Below, one piece after another: positions 1 to 11,334 of a stretch of DNA of 64,000 nt. The position numbers and the translations under genes are program-made. The notes under the pieces were generated by a model, which had not been told where the DNA came from, made no database searches, and was given only the letters and a program-made list of their open reading frames with translations. The DNA lies in the NCBI RefSeq assembly GCF_001667145.1, contig NZ_LZIF01000034.1, positions 30,708 to 94,707 of the forward strand, in the 5' to 3' direction. Source of the stretch: Mycobacterium sp. 852002-51971_SCH5477799-a (lineage in GTDB: Bacteria > Actinomycetota > Actinomycetes > Mycobacteriales > Mycobacteriaceae). Within the stretch, counting starts at the first letter, position 1. Every line of letters starts with the position of its first letter.

Positions 1-1
1 C

Positions 2-373
2 GGACCGCCGCCATGCGTCGTCGCCGACATGCCCGAACTGCCGACCAGCGACGACGGACTGCTGGCCGATATCGCCGATCTGGGTGGTACCGACCCCGAA
101 CTGCTTGCCGACGAAGAGTTCTCCGCACTATTGACCACCGCCGTGCGCGCGGACTACCAGGCCTTCAACGGGTATGAACCCAGCCCCGATGTCCGCATCG
201 GCGCCGACATTCACGTCCTGGGCGGCCACGATGACCATCGCATCGGCGCCGGCGTGCTTGCGCAGTGGGAAAGGCACACCGCCGGATCGTTTGCGGTGTC
301 GCTGTATGCCGGCGGGCACTTTTACGTCTATGACCATGTCGACGCGGTCGCCGCGCAGGTGAATGCCGGGTGA
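2..373 (+). CDS. Mycobactin thioesterase (C-terminal part; end of MbtB or a free MbtT-type TE)
   Basis: The reading frame is already open at base 2 and ends at the TGA at 371-373, so only the C-terminal ~123 residues are inside the window. The segment with 'GGHFYVYDH' near the end resembles the C-terminus of alpha/beta-hydrolase thioesterases of NRPS clusters, where that His belongs to the catalytic triad; the nucleophile Ser lies outside. It overlaps mbtC by four bases (GTGA), so it belongs to the mycobactin operon. It could be the TE domain at the end of MbtB or a separate type II TE; the upstream sequence needed to decide is missing. Such enzymes release or proofread acyl chains on carrier proteins. 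Family assignment is from motif and context. Confidence 0.75.
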   Translation, partial: GPPPCVVADMPELPTSDDGLLADIADLGGTDPELLADEEFSALLTTAVRADYQAFNGYEPSPDVRIGADIHVLGGHDDHRIGAGVLAQWERHTAGSFAVSLYAGGHFYVYDHVDAVAAQVNAG

Positions 374-1710
374 TGCCGATGTCTGACGAGGGTCTTGTCG
401 AGGGCCTTGGCGCCGACGGCGCCGATCCCGTCGTGATCGTGGGAATGGCTGTGGAGGCGCCCGGCGGCATCGAAACCGCGGAGCATTACTGGGATCTGCT
501 GGCACACGGCCGCGAGGCGCTGGGCCCGTTTCCCACCGACCGCGGATGGGCGGTGCGCGAACTGCTCGCCGGCTCGCGCCGCAGCGGCTTCAAAGAGATC
601 CATGACCGCGGCGGTTTCCTCACCGGGGCAACCACATTCGATCCAGAGTTCTTCGGCATCTCACCGCGCGAGGCCGTCGTGATGGACCCGCAACAGAGGG
701 TGGCGTTACGGGTGGCCTGGCGTGCGTGCGAAAACAGCGGCATCAATCCCGACGACCTGGCCGGGCACGAAGTGGGTTGCTTCGTCGGCGCCTCGGCCAC
801 CGGCTACGGACCCGAGATGGCCAAGTTCTCCGACCACAGCGGACACCTGCTGGCTGGCACCGCGCTCAGTGTGATCTCGGGCCGCATCGCCTACACGCTG
901 GGATTGACTGGGCCGGCACTGACCCTGGACTCCTCGTGCGCATCCGCGCTGGTGGCCTTCCACGTCGCCACGCGCTCACTGCAGAACAACGACTGCGATC
1001 TGGCCATCGCGGGTGGGGTCAACGTGCTGGGCTCACCGGGCTTCTTCGTCGAGTTCTCCAAACAACACGCGCTCTCCGACGACGGGTACTGCCGCCCCTA
1101 CAGCGCGCAGGCCAGCGGAACCGTGTGGGCCGAGGGAGCGGCGATGTTTGTGCTGCAACGTAAATCGGCCGCTCTGCGCGCCGGCCGGCAGATCGTCGCC
1201 GAGGTGCGGGCCACCGCCATGAATCAAGACGGACGTAGCGCCGGTCTGAGCGCGCCCAGCGGTGATGCCCAGGTGCGGCTGTTCCGGCGCGCGATCAGCC
1301 AGGCGGGGATCAAGCCCGCCGAGGTGGGGATGATCGAGGGGCACGGCACTGGCACCCGCCTCGGTGACCGGACCGAGTTGCGGTCGCTGGCCGAGACATA
1401 CGGCGACACCGAACCCGGCGACGGAGCAGTGCTGGGCTCGGTGAAATCCAACGTGGGCCACTCGCTGGCCGCGGCCGGCGCGCTGGGGCTGGCCAAGGTG
1501 CTGGTATCGGCCGAACACGGCGCCGTGCCACCCACCCTGCACGCGAGCGAAGCGAGCCCCGAAATCGACTGGGAGAAACAAGGATTGCGGTTGGCGCAGA
1601 CTTTGACGCCGTGGCCGGCCGTTGATGGGCGGCGCATCGCGGCGGCGTCCGCGTTCGGGATTGCAGGCACCAACGCACATTTGATCGTTTCCGTTCCCGA
1701 GGTTGCATGA
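370..1710 (+). CDS. mbtC: Mycobactin polyketide synthase, ketosynthase protein MbtC
   Basis: A 446-residue free-standing beta-ketoacyl synthase. The active-site Cys lies in 'DSSCASA' at about residue 190, and the two catalytic His motifs 'EGHGTGTRLGD' and 'SNVGHSLAAAG' follow in the expected order, so the enzyme looks complete. It would catalyse the decarboxylative condensation that makes the short beta-hydroxyacyl unit of mycobactin together with the AT, KR and ACP domains of MbtD. The GTG start at 370 overlaps the upstream TE stop (GTGA), and the stop at 1708-1710 overlaps the mbtD start (ATGA), which indicates translational coupling. The IdeR-type iron control of this operon would act at a promoter outside the window. 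Confidence 0.93.
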   Translation: MMPMSDEGLVEGLGADGADPVVIVGMAVEAPGGIETAEHYWDLLAHGREALGPFPTDRGWAVRELLAGSRRSGFKEIHDRGGFLTGATTFDPEFFGISPREAVVMDPQQRVALRVAWRACENSGINPDDLAGHEVGCFVGASATGYGPEMAKFSDHSGHLLAGTALSVISGRIAYTLGLTGPALTLDSSCASALVAFHVATRSLQNNDCDLAIAGGVNVLGSPGFFVEFSKQHALSDDGYCRPYSAQASGTVWAEGAAMFVLQRKSAALRAGRQIVAEVRATAMNQDGRSAGLSAPSGDAQVRLFRRAISQAGIKPAEVGMIEGHGTGTRLGDRTELRSLAETYGDTEPGDGAVLGSVKSNVGHSLAAAGALGLAKVLVSAEHGAVPPTLHASEASPEIDWEKQGLRLAQTLTPWPAVDGRRIAAASAFGIAGTNAHLIVSVPEVA

Positions 1711-4700
1711 TGCTGACCCCTCGACTGCCCGACGGGCGCGTTCCCGTGTTGCTCAGTGCTCACGACCCGGACTTGATCCGCCAAGACGCCTCGGCGATCG
1801 TGGACTACCTGGGTCGCGTCGACGACTCGGCAGACCCGACCGCCGCCGTCGCCGCCACCCTGCTGCGGCTGCGCCGGGTGAGACGCCACCGCGCGGTGGT
1901 GCGAGCGGCAGACAGCGCCGAGCTCGTCGCGGGACTGTCCGCCATCGCTTGCGACGAGGAACACGAGTTGGTCTCGCGCTCCGCCAAGACCACGGCGCCG
2001 CGCGTCGCGTTCGTGTTCCCGGGCCAGGGCAATCAATGGCAGGCCATGGGAGCCGACGCCTACCGGCAGTTGCCGGCCTACCGGGAGACCGCCGACCGGT
2101 GCACGCAAGCGTTCGCATCCGCCGGATTTCCCTCTCCGCTGCCATATCTGGTGAGCGACGAGGGGCGCAAGTGGTCCCGAACCGAGATTCAGGCAGCGCA
2201 GTTCACCCACGCGGTGAGTCTGTCAGCAGCGTGGCGATCCTGTGGGGTGCTGCCCGATGTCACCATCGGCCACAGCCTCGGCGAGGTGGCGGCCGCCTAT
2301 GTGGCGGAAGCGCTTTCGCTGCCGGACGCCGTCGCACTGGTGGTCGCGCGCGCCACCGTCGTCGATCAGCTGACCGGCCGCTACGCGATGGCGGTGCTCG
2401 GGACCGGCCTCGACATCGCAGAGTCGCTGCTGACCGAGACCCCGGGCTGGCTGGAAGTCTCGGCGGTCAACGGGCCGTCGTCGACCGTGGTCGCCGGCGA
2501 TCACCAGGCGGTGGCCGCCGCGGTGCGGCTGGCCCAACAGCGTGGCATTTTCAGCCAGCAACTATCCGTCGACTATCCCGGGCACACCAGCGCGCTTCGA
2601 CCGTTGCGGGCGAGTCTGGCCGAGCTGACGCCGAAGTCGGCGTTCCGGGACGCGCCGGTGAGGTTTATCGGCTCCACGCTGGGCACCGAATTGGGTGGCA
2701 CGACCGATTTTTCCAATTATTGGTATGAAAACCTCTGTGGCACGGTGCGGTTCGACCTCGCCGTCGGATATGCCCGCGCCTGCGGAGTCGACGCGTTCAT
2801 CGAGCTTTCGGCGCACCCGTCACTGCTCTACCCACTGCGCGGCATCGTCGACGACGAGCCGACCGTCATCGTCGGCTCGGGGCATCGCGACAGATCCATC
2901 ACCGATTCACTGTCGGCGAGCATCGCCGCCATTGCGACCGCGGACCCAGGCTGCAAGTGGGCCGAGGCGATCCCGATTACCGACCGGCCTGCGCTGCGGG
3001 GATTTCCGAATGCGCCGATGCGCGCGGTGCACCTGTGGGCAGCACCGGAACGAGTGACCGAAGCGGCGCCCACGCGGGCGCTCACCGTGGCCGTCGAGGA
3101 CTGGCGGCCGACGGCCGCGCCGATCCCACCGCACGCGACCACCGTCGACATCGCGTTCTCCGGAGCGCGCGAACTGACGCAGCGACTCAGCGATGCCGTC
3201 ACGGCACATGGCGGCTGCCGAGCGGTGTCACCGAAGGAGGCGGAAATCCTCGTGGTGGCCGCCCCGGAACTCGACGAACTCGACGCGCCCGCCGCAATCG
3301 AGCGGATCGCCGACCGGCCCGATGCGGGTCTGCCCGATTACCCCGCGCTCATCGGCCCTCGATGCCGGGCCGTCTGGCTGCTCACCGCCGGTGCCGAACA
3401 GATCGACCGGGATGACTCCGACGTCTCTCCGGCTCAAGCGGCACTGGCGGGCATGCATCGCAGCGTCGGCCTCGAATTCCCGGATCAGGCCTTCGGGCAT
3501 CTCGACATCGCGCACCGCGATGTCGATTCCGCGACGGCGCAAGCCGCTGTCGAGGTCCTGCTCGGCGAGGCGGGTGAGATCGCGTTGCGAGGTGCCGAAT
3601 CGCCGCGACGGTACGCCCGCGCGTTCCGCGCGTGCCGCGAGTCGGCCAGCCGGCGACCTCTCGATGCCTCCGCACTGGACCACGTGGTGATCACCGGCGG
3701 CAGCGGAGCGATCGGGCTGCAGTACGCGCGGTATTGCCTGAACCGCGGTGCCCGAACCGTTACTCTGTTGAGCCGCAACGGCGTTGACCCGACCGTACTG
3801 TGTGAGCTCGCTGACCGGCATGATGCCGAGGTCCGTGCCCCGCAGTGCGATATCACCGATCGCGCCGCACTGGCCGCCGTTGCCGCGAACTATGCGGGGT
3901 CGGGCGCGTCATTGCTGATCCACACCGCGGGCATCGCGCAGGCGCGCTCGCGCTCGGAGCTCACCGGCTCCGACGTCGCGGCGGTCTGCGCGGCCAAGGT
4001 CAATGGACTGGCGGTGCTGACCGAAGTCTGGCCGCTGCGGCCGCACTGCCGGATCTTGGCCTGCTCATCGGTGTTCGGAGTCTGGGGTGGCTATACCCAT
4101 GCGGCGTACGCTGCATCCAACCGGATGCTCGACGTATTGGCCGCCCAGTTGCGTGCCGCGGGCCGCGACTGCACGGCGATCCGCTGGGGCTTGTGGCAAG
4201 GCGCCGGGGTAGTGGTGGGTAACGAGATCAGCCGCACCGAGCGTTCCGGTTTGGTGGCGATGGAGCCAGAGCGGGCGATCGAAGCCAGTCTGCATCGCTA
4301 CGAGGGCGATCCACTGATTTTCGACGCCGACTTCGAGCGGCTTCGGGTGTTCTTCGAAAGCCAGGGAATGCCAATGCCGTTCACCGTCTCACGCGACGAC
4401 GACGGCCGCGAAATCGCGGTTGAGAAGCCACTTGCCGAGATCGTCCGCGCCGAGTTGGCCGCGACGCTGCACCTGGCTGAATCGCCCGCAATTGACCCGG
4501 ACACGCCGCTCATCGACCTCGGCGTGGACTCATTACTCGCACTCGACTTACGTAAGCGGCTGCGCCGCACGGTAGGCAATTCGGTTCCGGTGTCCCGCAT
4601 GCTCGGCGGCATCACCGTGACCGAGCTGATCGAGGCGTTACGTGCCGACTCGACCGGCGGCCCCGCGGCGCCGCCATCATTCGAGCGTGCCGGCGCCGCC

Positions 4701-4751
4701 GCCGGGGTGCACCACTCAACGCTCACGATGCTAGAAAGGTTGGACTCCTAG
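1707..4751 (+). CDS. mbtD: Mycobactin polyketide synthase MbtD (AT-KR-ACP)
   Basis: 1014 residues. The acyltransferase begins near residue 95 ('[10 protein letters not shown]') and carries the nucleophile motif 'GHSLGE' near residue 189. The ketoreductase starts near residue 655 with an NADP-binding 'GGSGAIG' and has the Ser/Tyr/Asn set in 'CSSVFG' and 'AAYAASN'. The C-terminal acyl carrier protein has the phosphopantetheine Ser in 'GVDSLLAL' near residue 941. No KS domain is present; MbtC supplies it. AT + KR + ACP without a dehydratase predicts a beta-hydroxyacyl product, in keeping with the 3-hydroxybutyryl-type linker of mycobactin. Start ATG at 1707 overlaps mbtC by four bases; mbtE follows after one base. 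Confidence 0.94.
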   Translation: MMLTPRLPDGRVPVLLSAHDPDLIRQDASAIVDYLGRVDDSADPTAAVAATLLRLRRVRRHRAVVRAADSAELVAGLSAIACDEEHELVSRSAKTTAPRVAFVFPGQGNQWQAMGADAYRQLPAYRETADRCTQAFASAGFPSPLPYLVSDEGRKWSRTEIQAAQFTHAVSLSAAWRSCGVLPDVTIGHSLGEVAAAYVAEALSLPDAVALVVARATVVDQLTGRYAMAVLGTGLDIAESLLTETPGWLEVSAVNGPSSTVVAGDHQAVAAAVRLAQQRGIFSQQLSVDYPGHTSALRPLRASLAELTPKSAFRDAPVRFIGSTLGTELGGTTDFSNYWYENLCGTVRFDLAVGYARACGVDAFIELSAHPSLLYPLRGIVDDEPTVIVGSGHRDRSITDSLSASIAAIATADPGCKWAEAIPITDRPALRGFPNAPMRAVHLWAAPERVTEAAPTRALTVAVEDWRPTAAPIPPHATTVDIAFSGARELTQRLSDAVTAHGGCRAVSPKEAEILVVAAPELDELDAPAAIERIADRPDAGLPDYPALIGPRCRAVWLLTAGAEQIDRDDSDVSPAQAALAGMHRSVGLEFPDQAFGHLDIAHRDVDSATAQAAVEVLLGEAGEIALRGAESPRRYARAFRACRESASRRPLDASALDHVVITGGSGAIGLQYARYCLNRGARTVTLLSRNGVDPTVLCELADRHDAEVRAPQCDITDRAALAAVAANYAGSGASLLIHTAGIAQARSRSELTGSDVAAVCAAKVNGLAVLTEVWPLRPHCRILACSSVFGVWGGYTHAAYAASNRMLDVLAAQLRAAGRDCTAIRWGLWQGAGVVVGNEISRTERSGLVAMEPERAIEASLHRYEGDPLIFDADFERLRVFFESQGMPMPFTVSRDDDGREIAVEKPLAEIVRAELAATLHLAESPAIDPDTPLIDLGVDSLLALDLRKRLRRTVGNSVPVSRMLGGITVTELIEALRADSTGGPAAPPSFERAGAAAGVHHSTLTMLERLDS

Positions 4752-4752
4752 C

Positions 4753-7700
4753 GTGACAAACACCACCGGCGTCAGCGCCCATCTCGACGAGGAGCGCCTG
4801 GAATTATTGCGCCGCAAGCTCGCTGAGCGTGGCCTGGCCAGGACGACGGCCGCTGCGCCGGTGGCGGGCGACGGCGGGCCGCGCATGTCGGTCGGGCAGC
4901 ACCGGATGTGGTTCGTGCAGTCCGTCGACCCCGACAGCGCGCTGCTCAACATTTGCGTCTCCTACCGCCTGTGCGGCACGGTCGACACCGCGCGGTTGCA
5001 CCGTGCGGTCGACGCCGTCGCCGCGCGGCACCCCGTGTTGCACACGACGTATGCCGCTGACGGCGAGGGCGACCCGCATCCGGTGGTCCGCGAGGACCTG
5101 CGACCCGACTGGGCCGAGCACGACCTGGCCGGGCTGACCGATCAGGCGCGTCGGCTACGGCTGGATGTGCTGGCGCAGCGGGACTTTCGCCGGCCATTCG
5201 ACCTGGGCAAGGATTCACCGCTGCGAGTCACGGTGGCGCGCCTGGCTGACGACGAGCTGATGCTGCTGATCACCGCGCACCACATCGCCTGGGACGATGC
5301 CTCCTGGGCACCGTTCTTCGCCGATCTGACACGCGCATACACCGACCCGGACGTTTTCGCCGATGGCCGGGTGCTGACGGATCATTCGGTGGCTGCGACC
5401 GCGATTCGCCAGGAGGACCTGGACTACTGGCGGCCGTTGATGGCCGACCTACCGGAGCCGCTCGAGCTTCCGGGGCCCAACGGTTCGGTGGTGCCCACCA
5501 CCTGGCGCGCGCAGCGCGCGTTCACGCAATTGTCCGTGGACACCGTCGAGCGGGCGACCGCGCTGGCCCGCGACACGGGCGCCAGTCCGTACATGGTGTT
5601 GATGGCCGCGTTCGCCGCGCTCGTGCACCGATACACTCAGTCGACCGACTTCCTGGTGGCTGCCCCGGTGCTCAACCGGGGCGTGGGCAACGAGGATGTG
5701 ATCGGGTACTACGGCAACACCGTGGTGATTCGGCTGCGGCCGCAGCCCCATCAGACGTTCCGCGAGCTGCTGGCCCAAACGCGTGACGACGCCGTAGGCG
5801 CCTTCGCCCATTCGCGCGCCGACCTCGACTGGCTGGTGCGCGAGTCGAATCCCGATCGTCGGCATGGCGCCGACCGGATGACCCGGGTGAGCTTCGGGCA
5901 GCGGGAGCCCGACGGCGCCGGCTTCTGCCCGCCCGGCGTGCGCTGCGAACGCGGCGAATTGCGTGGACATTTCAATCAATTGCCGCTGAGTTTGATGGTC
6001 GAGCTGAACCGGACCCCGGACGGTTCGAACGGCGCCATGGTCGAGGCTGAGTATCTGGTCGAGGTCATGGATCAGCAGCTGGCTGAGCAATTGCTGCGTC
6101 ACTACGCGGCCTTACTCGACGGCCTGCTCTTTGAGCCCGACGCGAAGCTTTCGGCATGCGCGTTGATGAGCGGCGAAGACGCCGAGTGGCTGCGCGCGGT
6201 GTCGACCGGCGACGAATTCGTCACCCCGGCCAGCACATTGCCCGAGCTGGTCAGCCGCAGGGCGGACCTGACGCCCGATGCCGTCGCCGTCGTCTACGAG
6301 GGTCGCGCCTACACCTACCGGGAGATCGACGAAGAGTCGAATCGTGTGGCGCACTGGCTCATCGGGCGAGGCATCGGCACCGAGGATCGCGTCGCGGTGC
6401 TGTTGGACAAATCTCCCGAACTAATCGTCACCGCACTCGGGGTGCTCAAATCGGGTGGGGTCTATCTGCCGGTGGATCCCACTTACCCGGAGGACCGGCT
6501 GACCTTCATTCTCGAGGATGCGGACGCCAAACTGGTGTTGCGCGAGCCGGTTACCGACGCGGCGCAGTATCCGGCCACCGCGCCCGCCGAGCTGATCCGA
6601 CCGCTGAGCCCACTAAACACTGCGTACCTGATCTACACCTCGGGTTCCACCGGGCTGCCCAAAGGTGTTCCGGTGCCACACGCACCGATCGCCGAGTATT
6701 TCGTCTGGTTCGGCGACGAATACCGGGTTGACGACACCGACCGTCTGCTGCAGGTCGCCTCGCCCAGTTTCGACGTGTCGATGGGCGAAATCTTCGGCAC
6801 ATTGATCATGGGCGCCCGCTTGGTGATTCCGCGGCCCGATGGACTGCGCGACATCGGCTACCTGACCGATCTGCTTGCGCGTGAGGGCATTACGTCGATG
6901 CACTTCGTGCCCTCGCTGTTGGGGCTGTTCCTCTCGTTACCCGGCGTCGGCCAGTGGCGCACCCTGCGACGCGTGCCCATCGGCGGGGAGCCCCTGCCCG
7001 GCGAGGTCGCCGACAAGTTCCACGCCACGTTCGACGCGTCGCTCTACAATTTCTACGGGCCGACCGAGACGGTGGTGAACTGCACCAGCTACCCGGTCGA
7101 GGGCGCCCAGGGCACCCGGGTGGTGCCGATAGGCCGACCCAAAATCAACACGCAAGTGTATCTGCTCGACAACGCGCTGCAGCCGGTTCCCGTCGGCGTG
7201 ATCGGCGAAATCTACATCGCCGGAACACATGTCGCGCATGGCTATCACCGCAGACCCCGGATGACGGCGGAGCGATTCGTCGCCGACCCGTTCACGCCCG
7301 GCGGGCGGATGTACCGCTCCGGTGACCTGGCCCGCCGCAACGCCAGCGGTGACATCGAGTTCGTCGGCCGCGCCGACGAGCAGGTGAAGATCCGCGGTTT
7401 CCGCATCGAGTTGGGTGAGATCGCTTCAGCCATCTCGGTCGACCCCAGCGTCGGGCAGGCGATCGTGCTGGCGATGGACCTGCCCCAGCTGGGCAAGAGC
7501 CTGGTGGGATACGTGACGCCGGCCCAGGGTGCCGGCACGGAAACGGTTGACGTCGAACGCATCCGGGCCCGGGTGGCCGCCGCGCTGCCGGACTACATGA
7601 CCCCGGCCGCGTACGTGGTGCTCGACGAAATCCCGATCACCGCGCACCAGAAGATCGACCGCGCCGCGCTGCCACAACCGCAGATCGCGGCGGCCACCGA

Positions 7701-10700
7701 ATACCGCGACCCCACGACCCCCACCGAACAGCGCATCGCGCAACTATTTTCCGGGCTGCTCGGCCACGAGCGGGTGGGCGCCGACGACTCGTTCTTCGAT
7801 CTGGGCGGCCACTCGCTGGTTGCCACCAAACTGGTCACCGCGATCCGCGGCGAGTGCGGCGTGGAGATCGGCATCCGCGACGTGTTCGAGCTCGCCACGG
7901 TCGCAGCGCTGGCCGAGCGGATTGACCAGCTGAGTTCGGGTGAACTGACGCCGTCGCGGCCCAGGCTGATCGCAACGGCGCACGACGAGCCCATGCCGCT
8001 CTCCGCCTCTCAGCTGCGCAGCTGGTTCGCCTACCGCGTCGACGGGCCCAGCCGGGTCAACAACATCCCCTTTGCGGCGAAACTGACCGGGCCGTGGGAC
8101 ATCGATGCGCTGATCGCCGCCATCGGCGATGTCGTCGCCCGGCACGAGATCCTGCGCACCAGTTATGTCGAGCTGGACGGTGTGCCGTATCAGGTTGTTA
8201 ATCCGGCCGGGCTCGAGATTCCGGTGCGCCGCTCGGAGGGACCCGACGACGCGTGGCTGCAGCGGCAGCTCGACGTCGAACGGTGCCACTGCTTCGAGCT
8301 GGACACCGAATTGCCGATCCGGGTCGCGGTGCTGCGCACCGAGAACACCGCAGAGCACGTGCTGTCGGTGGTCGTGCACCACATCGCCTCCGACCATTGG
8401 TCGGCGGGCGTGCTGTTCTCCGACGTCATGACGGCCTACCGGGCCCGGCGCGGCGGAGAAGCGCCGTCCTGGGCCCCCCTTCGTCTGCAGTACGCCGACT
8501 ACGCGGCGTGGCAGCGCACCTTCCTGGGGGACGCCGCCGGCCAGGAATCCGCGATCGCCGCCGATCAGCGGGAGTACTGGGCCCGGCAGCTGGCCGGGAT
8601 GCCGGAGGACACCGGGCTGCGGCCTGACTTTGCCCGCCAACCGGTGCCCAGCGGCGAGGGGGAGTCGGTCGACTTCCACATCGACTCGGCTACCCGCGTC
8701 AAGCTCGGTGAGCTATGTCGTGAGCTGGGCATCACCGAATTCATGCTGCTGCAAACGGCCGTCGCCATGGTGTTGCACAAAGCCGGTGGCGGAACCGACA
8801 TTCCGCTGGGCACCCCGGTCGCCGGCCGCACTGAAGCCGAGTTGGACCAGCTGATCGGATTTTTCGTCAACATCCTGGTACTGCGCAATGACCTGGACGG
8901 CAACCCGACGTTGCGTGAATTGCTCAAGCGGGCCCGGGAGACCGCGCTGTCCGCCTACGCGCACCAGGACCTGCCGTTCGACCGCGTGGTGGACAGCGTC
9001 AGCCCAGTGCGCTCGCTGTCACGCAACCCGCTGTTCCAGGTCGTCGTGCACGTCCGGGATCACCTGTCCCCTACGCGGGTGATCGAGGCGGCGGCGGCGG
9101 GCAGCGGCGAGCAGGACACCGTGTGCACCTCGCTGGACCCGATTTTCGACATGGCGCATGCCGACCTGAGCGTCAACTTCTTCGGTACCGACGGCTCCGG
9201 CGACACCGGCTACCACTGCAATGTCATCTACCGCACCGAGCTCTACGCCAGGACCACCATCGAGCGCTTGGCGCACTGGCTGACCAGGGCGCTCACAGGG
9301 TTTGCCACTGATCTCGATCAGACTTTGCGGGATGTCCAGCTGATCGACGCCGAAGAACAGCATCGCATTCTGCGGGACTGGAGCCTCGGCGAACAGCCGC
9401 CATACGACCGGGCGCGCACCATCCCGGAGTTGCTGGAGCCCAGCCGAACGTGGGGCCCCGAGCGCATCGCGGTGCGCTGCGGCGCGGAAAGCATCGATTA
9501 CCCCACGCTGCACCGCCGTTCGGACAACCTGGCCGCGCTGCTAACGAAGAGCGGAGTGTGCCCGGGGTCACTGGTCGGGCTGTCGACCCGGCGGAGCATC
9601 GAATTGGTGGTGGCGTTGGTCGCCATCATGAAGGCCGGTGCCGGCTACTTTCCCATCGATCCCGGTTATCCGCTGGCGCGAAAGCAATTCATGCTCGACG
9701 ACGTGCAACCGCCGGTCGTGGTCGCGACGGTCGAAGCGGTGGACACCATGCCGCAGGTGCCCGGCGTCGAGCTGATCTCGCTGGACGATCCACAGGTACG
9801 CGCCCTGGTGGACAGCGAAGACGTCGTTCCGCAGGCTACGAATGCGCGGCTACCGCACCCCGGCGACCCGATGTACCTGGTGTTCACCTCCGGGTCCACC
9901 GGCAAGCCGAAAGGCGCAGTGGGAACGCATCGCTCGATGACAGCCCGGCTCGACTGGCAGCTGCGGAACTACCCGCCGCGAACCGACGACGTGCGACTGG
10001 CGCAGGCCTCGATCACCTTCCTCGAAGGTGGCATGGAGATGCTGGCCGGCCTGGCGGCCGGGGCGACCATGATCCTGGCCGACGATGCCGAGCACCGCGA
10101 CCCGGAGGCCATCGGGGACTTGATGAACCGGTATTCGGTCGCTCAGGTGACCGCGGTGCCAAGCCTGGTCTCGGCATTGGTGGACAGCCGGCCCGATGCC
10201 GTGCGCTCGTTGTCACGGCTGGTGTGCGGTGGCGAACCGGTGAGCGCGGCGCTGCTGCAGCGGCTGGTGTCGGTGTGCGCCGAGGAGGACGGCACCGGCA
10301 CCGAGCTGCTGAACAACATAGGTTCCACTGAAACCTCCGGCGCCGTATCCCGCGGGCGGCTGGGTCTGCCGAATCCACTTGTCGGAAAGCCCGTTCCAGG
10401 CGCCGAGGCCTATCTGCTCGACGATGGGTTGCGCCCTGTGCCGGTCGGTTTGGTGGGAGAGCTGTACTACGCCGGTGACCAGCTGGCTCGCGGCTATTGG
10501 AAACGCGCGGGTCTGACCGCGACGCGCTTTATCGCCAATCCCTATGGTGCAGAGCCGGGTTCGCGGTTGTACCGCAGCGGCGACCTGGCCCGGTGGACCG
10601 AGGACGGCCAACTAGAGTTCGTCGGACGTTCCGACCACCAGGTGCAGGTGCGCGGTTTCCGCGTCGAGCTGGCCGAGGTCGAGGCGGCGCTGGCCGCAGC

Positions 10701-11334
10701 CAAGGGCGTCGCCGCCGCGGCGGCACGCACGTGGGAGGTGCACGGCGGCACGTCGCTGGCCGGATATGTTGTGCCGCAACGACCGATCACCGATGAGGCC
10801 GAGAAGGCGGCATTCGCGGGAGACGTGCGCGCCACGATCGCCACAACCCTGCCGGGCTACATGCTGCCGTCATCGCTCACCGTGCTCGACGTCCTTCCGA
10901 AAACCGAATCGGGCAAGCTGAACCGGCCCGGACTGCCGCGGCCGGCGGTCAGCACCGGCGGCCAGGCCGAACCCCCGCGCACGGACACCGAACGCGCGCT
11001 GGCCAAGGTATTCGCCGAGCTGCTCTCGACCCCCGAAATCGGGCGCTTCGACGACTTCTTCGCCCTCGGCGGCGACAGCATCCTGTCCGTGCAGCTCGCC
11101 TCGCGGGCGCGGGCGGCCGGCTTGGCCGTGAGTCCGCGCATGATCTTCGAGAATCCGACGGTGCAGCAGTTGGCCGCCGCGTTGGACGCCCTGGGCGACG
11201 ACGGGGCCGGCATCGAACAAGGCGCCGAGGCGACCGACACCCATTTCGAGCCGATGAGCACCTCCGGGCTTTCGCCGTCGGATCTGGCTGCCGTGACGCA
11301 ACTTTTTGCGTCGTCGCGCGAAGGCACGACATGA
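4753..11334 (+). CDS. mbtE: Mycobactin NRPS MbtE, two modules (C-A-PCP-C-A-PCP)
   Basis: 2193 residues, GTG start one base after mbtD. Domains in order: C1 (HHxxxD 'HHIAWD' near 176), A1 ('TSGSTG' near 628, 'FDVSMGE', 'NFYGPTE', 'RSGDLAR'), PCP1 (Ser in 'GGHSLVATK' near 1019), C2 ('HHIASD' near 1209), A2 ('TSGSTG' near 1712), PCP2 ('GGDSILSVQ' near 2108). In the pathway MbtE loads one (N6-hydroxy)lysine. A1 has every core motif including the amino-group-binding Asp. A2 is unusual: the equivalent segment reads '[11 protein letters not shown]', replacing that Asp by Leu, and the A5 motif is 'NNIGSTE'. It keeps A3, A7, A8 and the A10 Lys ('SGKLNR'). My recollection is that the M. tuberculosis protein is about one A domain shorter. 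mbtF overlaps by four bases. Confidence 0.93.
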   Translation: MTNTTGVSAHLDEERLELLRRKLAERGLARTTAAAPVAGDGGPRMSVGQHRMWFVQSVDPDSALLNICVSYRLCGTVDTARLHRAVDAVAARHPVLHTTYAADGEGDPHPVVREDLRPDWAEHDLAGLTDQARRLRLDVLAQRDFRRPFDLGKDSPLRVTVARLADDELMLLITAHHIAWDDASWAPFFADLTRAYTDPDVFADGRVLTDHSVAATAIRQEDLDYWRPLMADLPEPLELPGPNGSVVPTTWRAQRAFTQLSVDTVERATALARDTGASPYMVLMAAFAALVHRYTQSTDFLVAAPVLNRGVGNEDVIGYYGNTVVIRLRPQPHQTFRELLAQTRDDAVGAFAHSRADLDWLVRESNPDRRHGADRMTRVSFGQREPDGAGFCPPGVRCERGELRGHFNQLPLSLMVELNRTPDGSNGAMVEAEYLVEVMDQQLAEQLLRHYAALLDGLLFEPDAKLSACALMSGEDAEWLRAVSTGDEFVTPASTLPELVSRRADLTPDAVAVVYEGRAYTYREIDEESNRVAHWLIGRGIGTEDRVAVLLDKSPELIVTALGVLKSGGVYLPVDPTYPEDRLTFILEDADAKLVLREPVTDAAQYPATAPAELIRPLSPLNTAYLIYTSGSTGLPKGVPVPHAPIAEYFVWFGDEYRVDDTDRLLQVASPSFDVSMGEIFGTLIMGARLVIPRPDGLRDIGYLTDLLAREGITSMHFVPSLLGLFLSLPGVGQWRTLRRVPIGGEPLPGEVADKFHATFDASLYNFYGPTETVVNCTSYPVEGAQGTRVVPIGRPKINTQVYLLDNALQPVPVGVIGEIYIAGTHVAHGYHRRPRMTAERFVADPFTPGGRMYRSGDLARRNASGDIEFVGRADEQVKIRGFRIELGEIASAISVDPSVGQAIVLAMDLPQLGKSLVGYVTPAQGAGTETVDVERIRARVAAALPDYMTPAAYVVLDEIPITAHQKIDRAALPQPQIAAATEYRDPTTPTEQRIAQLFSGLLGHERVGADDSFFDLGGHSLVATKLVTAIRGECGVEIGIRDVFELATVAALAERIDQLSSGELTPSRPRLIATAHDEPMPLSASQLRSWFAYRVDGPSRVNNIPFAAKLTGPWDIDALIAAIGDVVARHEILRTSYVELDGVPYQVVNPAGLEIPVRRSEGPDDAWLQRQLDVERCHCFELDTELPIRVAVLRTENTAEHVLSVVVHHIASDHWSAGVLFSDVMTAYRARRGGEAPSWAPLRLQYADYAAWQRTFLGDAAGQESAIAADQREYWARQLAGMPEDTGLRPDFARQPVPSGEGESVDFHIDSATRVKLGELCRELGITEFMLLQTAVAMVLHKAGGGTDIPLGTPVAGRTEAELDQLIGFFVNILVLRNDLDGNPTLRELLKRARETALSAYAHQDLPFDRVVDSVSPVRSLSRNPLFQVVVHVRDHLSPTRVIEAAAAGSGEQDTVCTSLDPIFDMAHADLSVNFFGTDGSGDTGYHCNVIYRTELYARTTIERLAHWLTRALTGFATDLDQTLRDVQLIDAEEQHRILRDWSLGEQPPYDRARTIPELLEPSRTWGPERIAVRCGAESIDYPTLHRRSDNLAALLTKSGVCPGSLVGLSTRRSIELVVALVAIMKAGAGYFPIDPGYPLARKQFMLDDVQPPVVVATVEAVDTMPQVPGVELISLDDPQVRALVDSEDVVPQATNARLPHPGDPMYLVFTSGSTGKPKGAVGTHRSMTARLDWQLRNYPPRTDDVRLAQASITFLEGGMEMLAGLAAGATMILADDAEHRDPEAIGDLMNRYSVAQVTAVPSLVSALVDSRPDAVRSLSRLVCGGEPVSAALLQRLVSVCAEEDGTGTELLNNIGSTETSGAVSRGRLGLPNPLVGKPVPGAEAYLLDDGLRPVPVGLVGELYYAGDQLARGYWKRAGLTATRFIANPYGAEPGSRLYRSGDLARWTEDGQLEFVGRSDHQVQVRGFRVELAEVEAALAAAKGVAAAAARTWEVHGGTSLAGYVVPQRPITDEAEKAAFAGDVRATIATTLPGYMLPSSLTVLDVLPKTESGKLNRPGLPRPAVSTGGQAEPPRTDTERALAKVFAELLSTPEIGRFDDFFALGGDSILSVQLASRARAAGLAVSPRMIFENPTVQQLAAALDALGDDGAGIEQGAEATDTHFEPMSTSGLSPSDLAAVTQLFASSREGTT

